Positions 35,201 to 44,530 of a DNA stretch of 44,598 bases are shown here, piece by piece. Numbering within the stretch: the stretch's first letter is position 1; each line of letters begins with the position of its first letter. The DNA is from Klebsormidium nitens (lineage: Eukaryota > Streptophyta > Klebsormidiophyceae > Klebsormidiales > Klebsormidiaceae), in NCBI GenBank assembly GCA_000708835.1, contig DF237615.1, positions 1 to 44,598 on the forward strand. Direction: 5' to 3'. Made by a program: the position numbers and the translations under genes. Under the pieces are notes generated by a model, which was not told the origin of the DNA, made no database searches, and saw only the letters and a program-made list of their open reading frames with translations.

Positions 35201-37956
35201 AAGTGAGGAAAGTGTGGTCGGAAAAGGCGCCGAGACGATGCTTGTGGGTGGATCGCACCGAGGACAACCAACGGAGATGCAGAAAGACGCCAGTGTTTGA
35301 AAACCCCGCAGCGCTCTCTCGTAGCTACTTTTTACCTACTTCATTCGTTGTTGCGTCGTATTTCCGTCAGGTGATCTCAGTGTCGTTCCGCCTCGGTGCA
35401 TGGCGCGCAGAACATTGTCGCCTGCAGGCGAAGAATCAGGACGTTCCGATGGACATTTCGTCCTAAGAAATCAATCATTTAGGCTTATACACACCCACTC
35501 TAACCTGGCAGCAACAGGAGTTTTCATTCCAGATGAAGTTACCGAATCAAAGGGCTGTGCCGTTTGCAACGCCGGGGCTTCATCACGAAAACACGCAAGC
35601 AACTGTGTTTTGAGCCCATGTTTCAGTGTTATTTCCATTTCGTACAAACCAGTTCTGAGACCATATCTTACAAACCAGTTCTCTCGATTCCCAATCATCC
35701 ATACCCGATTGCCCCTAACCCGTTTACCGGCTCTCTAGTTGGTTCTACCCGGCCCCCAGCAATCCCTACGACTACGCCGATTGGGTCTTTCCAAACTCCA
35801 CTAAGCAGTGTCTCTAACCCCACGCAATCTCCAACTGGTTCAACGCTTTTCACTGCTCAAACCACACCCACTTTATCCACCGAGTATCCGCCAGGGTCAA
35901 CGCTAACCACAGTCCATATTAACTGCATCGCTCCCCCAACACCGACGCAAAGTGAAAGCACTTCCATTTTGCCCGCTTCTGAGGAAGCTCCACCGACCGC
36001 TCCCACTAGTTTGCTGCTAACCAATCTCGTTACCCTCCACTCAATTCCCCTTCGCTCGTCCCAGTCGTGAACTACTTCATCAGATTCAATCCGAACCTTT
36101 TCTCTCAGGTCGGCCGCCGTTTATTCTCGTTGCTCCCCGCGACAGACCACCGCCCGCGCTTCGGCTCGTGCGCCATCGTCGGCAACTCGGGGTCTATGCT
36201 CGTCACGCGGCGCGGCCGCGCGATCGACGCGCACGACATGGTTTGGAGGTTTAACCAGGCGCCCGTGCAGGGGTTTACGCCGTACGTGGGCAGTAAAACG
36301 GACTTCGAGATGCTGAACAGCGCGTGGGTTAAGCAGCTGCTCGAGGGCGACGACGCGGCCGTCGCGCAGTTCGCGCACATAGGTGAGGGCTTAGGGGTTT
36401 GGGAAATGTGCGAAGGCGTTTGAATTCAGAATCTTGTTTCTGCCGCTATTTTACACAGCTTTGTTTGGATGGGAGGTTTGGCGCCTCAAACACGAAAGCA
36501 AAAGCACATAATCGGTACGCTTTGCTCTTGATGGCGTCGAACCTGTGACCCTCCTCCTCGAGTCTCGACCTTTGGTGCCTGATTTGAACCCGCTGATCGA
36601 TCCAACATGCGAAATATCATTCACGACCGGGTTTCAAGAGTGGCAGATTTTACACAATCAGCTCTACCAAGCTCTATCACTTTCTCGACTGAGTTCCCTT
36701 GGTCGCGCGTCGCCCAATTGAAGTCCCGTTTATGCAGCGGGATGCGGTTCCAAGGTCGAACCTGGTAACTCGTCCTTTACCACCGTTGTAAAGGCAGTTT
36801 TGAATCGGGAACGGCATACTCTCCGCATTGGTGGAGCGGCCTTCCTTCCTTAGGGAAAGAAAACCGGGCCCTCAGAGTCAAACCTGGTGACGCGGTTTTA
36901 ACCCTTTCTAACAACGCGGCTAACCAAAGCTGAACAACGATAACCTTTTTCCAGGTTGGTGGCGCGGTCTTCCTTCCCCGGGGGAAGAGAACGGCCCCCC
37001 CGGGTGGATTTGGCGCGAGCCCAATTCCACGATCGTGCTGTACGAAATGTTCGACCCCGCGCAATTTCCGTTCCGCGACGCGTTCCAAATCGACTTCAAG
37101 CAGAAGTGGTGGCGCGCGAACTACGCGAAGATGCGCGCGCTCTACCCGCGCCGCGCGATTATCTCGCTGTCGCCTCAGTACGCCACGTGGGCGCACAACG
37201 TGTACAAGGCGCTGCGCGCGCGCTTCGAGGGCGCGGGGTTTGGGGTGTTCGGCGGGGAGAAGCCGATGTCGGGGTTCTACGCGATCCTGTACTGCTTGCA
37301 GGTGAGTGAAGGTCCTGCAAAGGGAAAAAAAGGGGAAAATATGTTTGAAAAAAGTTCCCGCAGCGAAGCGGTTTCTTTTCAACCCCTGGCTTCCCTGGAG
37401 CTCCACTAGTACTCACGGGCCTGTGGGGAAAGATCGCCGGTCGGGGCAAGGAAAGCACGTGTTCGTTCAACGTCACTCTATTATCAAGTTGATACCAATC
37501 CACATCTGGATACAAGAAAATTGTTGCAAAGAGTAAGCGAAGGTCGTTTGTCAGCAAAACGTCAGCGCACGCAAGGAGCGGATCCCTCGACGGAAAACTT
37601 ACCACGCGGAAAGGCAAGGCATCATAAGCTTGATAGGCCTTGCTTTCGCTAACCGTTGCGACGTCGGCCGCTCTTCAAAAATCGAGATGGAACCTCGCGT
37701 ATAGCATCACCAAATCACCGACCGTTTGCACGTTTCCACCTGTCGTATGCTTTTCCTTCTGCAGGTCTGCAACAGCATCGACGTCTACGGCTTCACCCCT
37801 TATCGAGACGAAGACGTTCTGGACCCCCTCGCTCTGCAGTACCATTACTTTGACCTGGCGCGGCCGCGCGTCGGGTCGCATTCGTTCGACATGACGCGCT
37901 ACTTTTATGAGCTGTTGGCTGCCAAGTTGGGAGACCATTTTCGGATAGTCGACTGA
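29202..37956 (+). CDS. Type II membrane protein: IPT/TIG domain, GT29-like module, EGF-like module, second GT29 module (1097 aa, 9 exons)
   Basis: Exons: 29202-30059, 30548-31019, 31682-31851, 32541-32707, 33821-34031, 34571-35173, 36109-36382, 36955-37301, 37765-37956 (3294 nt). The start has an in-frame TAA at 29160. A basic cytoplasmic tail (1-42) and one membrane segment (about 43-63) give Golgi type II topology; a stem follows. An IPT/TIG domain spans about 244-330 (RSGGYAVLIRGRYF, IGDVPCN, WLSSEALHC, VPSGRG). GT29 module 1 (about 445-680) has sialyl motif L at 451-500 and motif S at about 610-635. An EGF-like module lies at 737-768 (CGSHGTF, CVCDSMYSGTDC). GT29 module 2 (about 846-1095) has motif L (CAIVGNSG, FNQAP), motif S ending CNSIDVYGF, motif III HYFD and H1073. 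GT29 enzymes use CMP-activated acidic sugars; plant acceptors are uncertain. Exon 4 uses a GC donor. The single-gene reading rests on continuous phase through all eight introns. Confidence 0.82.
32465..32535 (+). repeat. Telomere-like CCCTAAA repeats directly before a splice acceptor
   Basis: Six or so units of CCCTAAA spaced by CCCA or CCA (period about 11 bp) run up to the acceptor CTCGGCAG at 32540 of GT29 exon 4. CCCTAAA is the plant-type telomere unit read on the C-rich strand. Here it takes the place where a polypyrimidine tract would be expected. Confidence 0.8.
32642..33540 (+). repeat. Tandem array of the donor-side end of GT29 exon 4 (one functional, five echoes)
   Basis: The functional exon end (WAPSAQDVFVRLRTLFPTA, then AG|GCAAGT at 32706) is followed by five copies whose GCACAGGACGT position falls at about 32825, 32975, 33151, 33312 and 33479 (functional: 32661), a period of about 150-176 bp. 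Copies 2 and 3 keep an open frame (WAPSAQDVFVRLRTLSPSV; WAPSAQDVFVRLQTLFPSA) and the intact AG|GCAAGT donor. Copies 4 to 6 lose parts, although CCAGGCAA or CCGGGCAA remains. Only the last about 60-100 exon bases are copied, so no copy carries an acceptor of its own. Confidence 0.92.
36572..36880 (+). repeat. Acceptor-side echoes of GT29 exon 8, period about 128 bp
   Basis: The functional exon starts at 36955 (CCAG|GTTGGTGGCGCGG). About 128 bp upstream, TTGGTGGAGCGGCCTTCC at 36828 is a clear copy including about 50 exon bases, and the intron before it also matches (GTCGAACCTGG versus GTCAAACCTGG). Weaker copies are at 36699 (TTGGTCGCGCG) and possibly 36572. The AG before the best copy is lost. 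Confidence 0.75.
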
Positions 37957-39842
37957 AGCGTCTGTCGGTCGCTGAACACTGTGCGCATCGCTCTTGATCA
38001 TTGGGCGAGCGTTGTTGATTGTACATTCTACTCCTTATCCTTCTTCCTAGCTCCTACCGTCCGTATATGGTGTTGGGTCAAACTCCTCCGACATGACGCG
38101 CTGCTTCTATGATTTGCTGGCTGCCAAATTGGGTGACCACTTCCGGCTAGTCGACTCGCGTTGCATTCTGGTCAACTGTTTGCAAGTGTTCTTGACGGAT
38201 CGCCATTCTGTCGATCCGCCGTTTTCGTTTGCGGGATTGATACATTGTAACAGAGCTCCTTCGGAATTCTTGGTGAATGACTGGGTCTTGTATGAAAGAG
38301 AAAATTTATTCATTCAAGTCACGGATCTCCTGTCGGGTGTTTGCACGACGGGTGATCGTCATGTGGCTTAGTGAAATGCAGCTTCTCCCACCGACTCTTG
38401 TTTCTGAGCAACATGAATGCCAACGAGTGTTCGGTTGTCGGATGAAGTACGGTTGTGGAAGGGCGTTTGAGCAAAGACTTAAGCTCTGACTGGATGACGC
38501 GAATTAGCTGTACTTGATCGAGATTACGAACAGAATTCATGCATGGTTGTCGTATCAGATACCCAATTTATGTCTGACTTTTATAAAATTAGTGCTTGCC
38601 GTCTACATATAATCACGGTATATGAAGAGCTTGATCACTTGACAATGATCCGGCCTTTCCATTCAGTCATTCAAAGGCAAGTACGTGATCGATCGCCGAT
38701 GATGGGCAGTGCTTTTTGCTCGTATATATCTTTTGGTATGGTATCTGTCGTTCTCCTTCTGAACACGCTCGCCTGCCGCTGTAGGTCCAGATTGAAATGC
38801 AGAAAGTGCATCACGAGGCCCACTTTTCTTGCACAGCTTGTCGGTCGGCCGATCCATGCACGTGCATGGTGCAGTGGAGCACTGCAAGGTCGGGAATTCC
38901 GGCATGTGTGGACCGTCGTACGTAAAGTATCGTATCTACCAGGCCCGGCTGCATCTCGGGCCCGTTAAACACAGCTAGCATGCATCGAAGGTGTCATGCA
39001 TGCAGCTCGCCTTATGGTTAGAGCTCACGACTTTCCCAGCGGCGCTACCGCACTGTCTGCCGTTCCATGTGCGATGCATCATGTCCCCGCGCCGTTCAGT
39101 GGAGCCCGAGTATGGCGGCTTTGTGGTAGAATAGTAGAACATAGATGTAGCATGCATACTAATACCGTGTTTACATATGCATTCAGACGTGCCAACGATG
39201 GCCGTACGAAATCGAATTGCTTTCAAAGCATGGCAATACTATACTTCTCCGTATATTGCAGTGGCAGTCACTGCACGGCTGGCCAGCCAACGTCAGCACA
39301 TACGAAGTCTAGTATATTCGAGCCAGCGCTGCACAGGTCCACGAGTCAAGTCCTTCTACCAATGCTTAGAGGTTTCTGGATCTCCACGAGTCCTCGTTCT
39401 AGACTTTCTAAGATTCTAATTAATAGATCCTATCGTCTATCAGATTCTCGTACGTTCGGAGCCCAAATTAATCTTGAGGTTGTTTGACGAATCAAGCTTT
39501 CGTGATCTTCATGATTGACTTAATCGATTGAAGACATCCGGCATGTCTTCTTAAGTACGCTGCTTTAAGGAAATCAGCACTTCGGCTACCTTCTCTCTCT
39601 GCAAGTTATCGGGTATTAGAAACTTCAATTCGAGCCTTATAAAGGATTCTAGAGAGAAAAAGCTTTGCGAAAATTAGTTGGAAGAACCTTTGACGTAATC
39701 TTGTAATCTAAACTACTCAGTACTAGTTGGAAGTATTGTCGAGGGTCACTTCTTTTGACAGTCCCTATACGGAAATTGATGTGCAGTACTTTGCTGCTTG
39801 ATACTTATCAAATTATTGGATGCGGGTGGAGCATGATTGGTT
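37957..39842. other. Intergenic between GT29 gene and the minus-strand membrane-protein gene
   Basis: Besides the echo of the GT29 last exon at 38061-38158, this AT-richer 1.9 kb has no supported gene. Reading frames are short, without domains or matched splice sites. Both neighbouring genes end here, so 3' UTRs are expected. Confidence 0.6.
38061..38158 (+). repeat. Echo of the 3' end of the GT29 last exon
   Basis: The segment matches 37859-37956 with an offset of 202 bp. GACATGACGCGCT, the segment encoding LLAAKLGDHFR, and GTCGACT are all retained. The functional stop TGA has become TCG, so the copy reads on. It lies beyond the stop codon of the functional gene. Confidence 0.9.
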
Positions 39843-42800
39843 CTACACGTGGCTCGAAGTGGTTGGATATAAGTTTGGCACATGACTCATGCGCCTCATC
39901 GGAATCGTCTCTAATGAACCGCCCTTCAGTTCCTCGTCGCTTGTGACAATCTCCTTAAAATGCGCCGGCCACGGGAGAGCCCATTCACGACGTAGGTCGT
40001 AAGCGAAGAACATGCCAAAAATGGCCGTGACAAGCGACCAGCCCGCTACAATTTGTGAGAGAATGATGGTCCAATTGATGGGGCTCTTCTCCGTTATGTG
40101 CAACCGTCCTTGCGGGTTAAGAGTTAGCGCCGCATAAAAGTAGTCAGATGCCGGAAAGTCGATTCCATAGGTGCTGTTGAAAGAAGTTACGTAATCCTGG
40201 TGGGTAGTCGCGATACTTCCAGACACCTTCTGCAGAAACGAGGAAGGACCCAATTTGTCAATGACGAAACGCAAATTCTGCCGCGCCAAAGTAGTTGGCC
40301 CAACACGGAGGTTTTCCTTTCAGTTGCAAATTTGGGGGGACTTGTTACACGGTTTGCAACAGCCAAATCGTTATGCTACTATGGCAGGGCGGTTCTGACC
40401 AGGGCGAACATTGATGATGTATCAGGTGCACAAACATCGTAAGCAAACAAACCTAGTTTGTCGATCTTTTGACAAACTTGCCCGAACCTTTTCTTTCTTT
40501 TGACTTTCCAAATTTGTCAGCGCAACGAATCTTTCTCAAGAGGGTTCCTTTGCCCATAACTAAGCTGGTTCTTGCTAGCTCCCAGCTTGTTTAATTTCAG
40601 GACATGGGACTGCTGTAAGATCTAGCATCCCCATGGTAGGCGGGCCGCAGAACCACGAAATGGCCGGGGGACGACCAAGAATCGCAGCGCTGCCGTTCAG
40701 ATTTTGACGTCAAAAAATGAACGCTCTAGATCTTTCCCCGATCTTTCGTTTGTATAGAGTTAGGCAAGGTTTGTCTGAAACCCAGTATCGGAACAGGTCC
40801 TGCTAAATTTTGCGACCCCCTGGCTAAACTTTACAGACTGGAGTCCTTATGTTGAAATCGGACGGTGGCGCTGCGATATCGACCATCGCAAAGTTCTGCG
40901 GTCCGCCTGATGGGATCACACTACACATCATCCATCCGCTCTGCTCTGTCCTGAGCAACTCTACAAGGATGCAAGTGCCACCAGGAGTGCACCAACGCGT
41001 TCCCGCAAGAAAACAATCCGTGTTGCTCAGATTGCCCAAACACACAAGCAGCGTACGATGTGTGTCTACCGTATTGACGGGACACATTCTTTTAAAAGGC
41101 AAGGCCTCTCCATTCGTCTAACATTTGCTCACCTCGGATCCGTTCAGGTACGTCCGCACAGTCAGGGACAACTCTACCTGATCGTTGCCACCTCCGCTGA
41201 TGATCGAACCAGGGAAATCATACTCCCCTCTGCGCACTCCATCGTCCGAAAATGCCGCTAACACATTCGCGCCCCTTGTGTAACCATTAAGCGGGGCCAC
41301 GGGCGGTAGAGTCCAGTAAAAGCTCATGAAGACGCCTTGGAAGGTGCTCGCAATCAACTCCGGTGTGAAACTGAACCTACTAGTGTTGTAGCGCAGGCAT
41401 AGGCTGCTCCCTAGCACTGTGTTGTTTTGGCCCTCATGTGAAAAATCGGGCGAGGGCAGCTCAACGCCTTCCACCTCGTAGTCGCTATCTGTATCGCCCT
41501 TGTACTCGAAGGTCTTCGACGCATCGCGCCTGGAATTGCCCAGCGCCCAATTGACTGACCCGCGGGTCAAACCGGTTGTCAAACCGGTGGCCCCCGGCCC
41601 TGGCACTTGCTTGGGAAAATATCTGTTGCACGAGCCTGTCATGCTTGTGATCGGCAGCGTGGTTGCATAGGAGCTGAAGAATGCATACGGGCATATGTAA
41701 ATGTTTGGCAGCTGCGTGAGTTCCACCTTGTAGTCGAAGGAGACGGCCGGCACATTCCGGCTCCTGTACGCCTGCGAAAGAAAATCAGTGCACGGGGATC
41801 ACAATCGCGGTGAAAGCTCTCGCCCATGAGCTTAGAAGCTTCATTATCCCCCACAAAAGCACGCTGTTTAATGCAGCAGCGACTCATGCTGGAGCTTGGA
41901 ATTGGGCAAATCAGCAAATGCAGTCCTAGCGTACGTAAGCCTCGCCAAAGGCGAGGGTTGACCATGACCGACCATGCGCATCACGCCTAGTTAGTGCATG
42001 GAGTCATGCCTTGGGGGTGTTTTGCGCGTCCGAGACAACTGCCAATGAGCTGACCATCATCATTTCTGTGGGTGCTCACCTCTATGGAGTTTGCAAGTTT
42101 GATTTTAGCAAGTCTTTTTCGAACAAGAGCTTTTCGGCTGTCTTATAAAGAAGAGTCAGAACTCTGCTCTGAGTCTAGCTCTAACTCAAAAAGCTAGCTC
42201 GACTTGTGCCATTCTACCTACAACTTGACTGGCGCATTATGTCCGCACGACAGCACTCCTGCAGTTTATCCCACAAAAGTGCAGGCTTGGCATTGTTCTT
42301 GTGCGGTTCACCCAGAATTGAGGCTTGAAAGCTCCGTCTCCTTTCAGGAACAGATAGAACATTCAACAACCACCATGGGTAACAATGACAAGAACGAAAA
42401 CAAGGTGGGTTTAGGTGCCAGCACTTAGCATGACGCTACTAAGCCGCAATCATGCCATGCACTCAGCAGATAAGTCACAGGTGGCACCCTCCTTGCAACT
42501 GTGTGGGGCCGGCTGATGACGATATATGATACGAAAAATGTTGCTCCCAGCTACCAAGGTAGTTGAAGGGAAAATAACCAGAATCAGCGGCGTATTTCTC
42601 CGAGCAGAGCCCCTAGAGACAAAAAGCCTGGGTCCTGTTTTGGAGGGGAATCCTCAGTGAAGGCACCAAGAACTTCCAGCAAAAGAAGCAACACTTGGGG
42701 AATGTGGTGGGTCCTTACCAGCCAGAACACAGTGGCTGCGTAGCCGATGAAAGCGCACACCAGGACGACGTACATGAACCAAGCGCACCGCCTCAGAGTG

Positions 42801-42853
42801 CGGACGTTCCTGGCCCCGGACTTTATCTCCGTGGGTAACAGAAGGAACGCCAT
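39843..42853 (-). CDS. Predicted protein with two membrane segments and a large ectodomain (about 402 aa, at least 3 exons)
   Basis: Exons in coding order: 42853-42719, 41771-41133, 40277-39843 (1209 nt), with an in-frame TGA just upstream of the ATG. The first membrane segment is at about 26-45 (WFMYVVLVCAFIGYAATVFW), after a short basic tail. The ectodomain follows (about 46-335) with several N-glycosylation sequons. The second membrane segment (WTIILSQIVAGWSLVTAIFGMFF) is near 345-370, after an ITEKS segment, then a short cytoplasmic tail. Two membrane passes around a large ectodomain, with a LPNIYICPYAF segment after the first, faintly recall the amiloride-sensitive (ASC/DEG-ENaC) channel superfamily; that is a guess from topology. 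The 855 bp intron between exons 2 and 3 may hide another exon (open frame at 40850-41000). No function can be assigned. Confidence 0.6.
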
Positions 42854-43169
42854 TGTTCAATGCAGCTGCCCAGCTCGATAATGCCAATCAGGCCGGTTCC
42901 TGCCCTGTCAAGCTGGAAAGTGGAGTTGGACCAACCTAGCAGAAGACGAGACACAATCTGAAGACCTGAGCTCGAGTCCAGGGCACAAGCCTTCAAAGAC
43001 TGTCATGCAGAGACTCCACTTGAGCAATTATGCACTGGTGACTGAAGCCCTGTCAAAGAGTTGAAGACTCACTTGAGCAATTATGCACTCCCTCGATCCA
43101 TCCAGTCGAAACAGGGCGCCCCCGACTCCCCGGGCCACACGACTTGGATCTTCGACGCGTAACAGTAGA

Positions 43170-43217
43170 GGTCTACCTACTCGAACTTGAACTTTGAGGT
43201 AGGTACCGGTAGGTACT
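43170..43217. promoter_or_regulatory. AGGTACC motif cluster upstream of the membrane-protein gene
   Basis: CTACCTACTCG, GAGGTAGGTACCGGTAGGTAC and flanking forms repeat the core seen near the thiolase start and in the divergent promoter. The cluster is about 320-360 bp upstream of the ATG at 42853 on the minus strand. A regulatory role is inferred from position only. Confidence 0.4.
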
Positions 43218-43229
43218 TTTTGTTTTTTT

Positions 43230-43256
43230 AGCTCGGTTTTTTGTAAAAAACGAGCT
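43230..43256. repeat. Hairpin: AGCTCG stem with T6/A6 extension
   Basis: AGCTCG, a G, six T, GT, six A, then CGAGCT form a 12-bp stem with one bulged G and a 2-base loop. It lies in intergenic sequence. A terminator is not expected in this context; a mobile-element remnant is possible. Confidence 0.7.
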
Positions 43257-43337
43257 TTCGTTATGACCCCTGAACTTGGTTTTGGGATAAAGTGTCGCTC
43301 CAGACTGGATCACTCAGTTAAGCATATTTTTAGTATC

Positions 43338-43360
43338 GAACGCCTTTTTTGAGTGCGTTC
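43338..43360. repeat. Inverted repeat GAACGC / GCGTTC
   Basis: GAACGC at 43338-43343 and GCGTTC at 43355-43360 are separated by 11 bases including a T run. The stem is short (6 bp). It is listed because it sits in a run of similar structures. Confidence 0.55.
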
Positions 43361-43852
43361 AGGTATGATACCGCTCGACTTTAGTTTTCGACGGCCTAGG
43401 TGGTCTATCGAACTCTTGCTGCTTTATCTGTTGGGTTAAACCTCTCACGTGGCCCCTTCCAGCCGCGGGCAGGAGCTAGGCACGCGGCGGTCCTGTCCCG
43501 ACGCCCGGCCGCGTCGGATTCGGGCAGCTGCCGCCGTTCGATCATCTGCCTTACGCCTTCAGATTACTTTTTTACACGCGTGAGAATCAGCTTCTAGCGC
43601 CTGCGTATTGAAGCCCCGACGACGCAAATGCGTCGACTTTGACAGTCACCTAAGACAACCCGGTAGAGAGCTCCATACGACCTCGTATCTGAGTTTCTTC
43701 AATAAGCGATCAGTGAATCTTCTGCGTATGAGGCGCTATGTGCGTATTTTAGCCCCGGGTAGAAATCTGTCGACTCAGCATTTTATAAGAAGTCCCCGGT
43801 TGACCACATACGAACTTGGAATTTTCGAATTAGACTGGCAACGATCAGTCGC

Positions 43853-43901
43853 GTGAACTGTTACTATTAGTTCACGAGTCGAAACAGTAGAGTTTCGACT
43901 C
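43853..43901. repeat. Two adjacent hairpins with 7-bp and 9-bp perfect stems
   Basis: GTGAACT (43853-43859) pairs with AGTTCAC (43869-43875). Immediately next, GAGTCGAAA (43876-43884) pairs with TTTCGACTC (43893-43901). Both have loops of 8-9 bases and they abut without a gap. Confidence 0.8.
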
Positions 43902-44374
43902 ACCCGGGCATTCCAACTAGAACCCCTAAACCAGAAAATGCTTGCGCTCCGCACCCGAAATCCCCCCCTAACCACCCTAGAACCCTAGCTGTCTCCCGGG
44001 CGCTTTTCTTAGTTCACGCGAAAGTTGCCAAACTTCTATCGAAATGCCCGCGATTGAGTTTTGAAGAACTTGTGCCAGTGGGCTCACGCCGTCCGATCGA
44101 CACATTGCGTTCTGCCTGCAGACGAGGATCGTCGACTCTTGTGTTTGCGTACTTAAATAGGTAACTGGTTGTATAGGTAGCTCAGGGTTGACTGCAACAT
44201 ATGTTGCACAATAAACTTCTCTCGCATGTGAATGAGCTTCTTCTAATCGACTCTTCCCCAAACAGGCACTTCAAGGAGGCGAAAACCGAGCATTAACACC
44301 GCTTCGCGGTTTCGCATTTTTTACCTAGGCCATTTTGGCCCCCGGTAGAGCAGGTGGGTGCAAACGAGCACGCC

Positions 44375-44405
44375 AACTTCGCCCGGGGATTTGAACCCCG
44401 GCCAC
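44375..44405 (-). other. tRNA T-arm-like sequence (box B-like)
   Basis: On the minus strand CCGGGG TTCAAAT CCCCGG forms a perfect T-stem with a 7-base T-loop, and GGTTCAAATCC fits the pol III box B consensus. I could not fold a convincing acceptor stem, D-arm and anticodon arm around it, so I do not call a tRNA gene. A tRNA-derived SINE fragment or chance are the alternatives. Confidence 0.3.
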
Positions 44406-44506
44406 CTTCTCTGCGATCGAGGTACTTAACCCTTTGTCGGCGGGGAAACTTTCGGTCAATTCTACCGCACGTGAATTTTCGCGATAATCGCAAAATCAAA
44501 TTTGGA

Positions 44507-44530
44507 CCGTCCGATCGATCGAGCGGACGG
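44507..44530. repeat. Inverted repeat CCGTCCG / CGGACGG
   Basis: CCGTCCG (44507-44513) and CGGACGG (44524-44530) flank ATCGATCGAG. More GC-rich partial palindromes follow (GGTCCGGCACGCCGGTCC). The block may be the edge of a repeat element running out of the window. Confidence 0.7.

Noticed and set aside
40824-41102. Possible extra exon of the two-pass membrane protein (SGWMMC, PSGGPQNF region)
   Set aside because: The protein sense is suggestive, but no acceptor-donor pair keeps phase 0 on both sides, so I left it out of the model.
44370-44460. tRNA gene on the minus strand
   Set aside because: Only the T-arm folds well; no matching acceptor stem, D-arm or anticodon arm was found.
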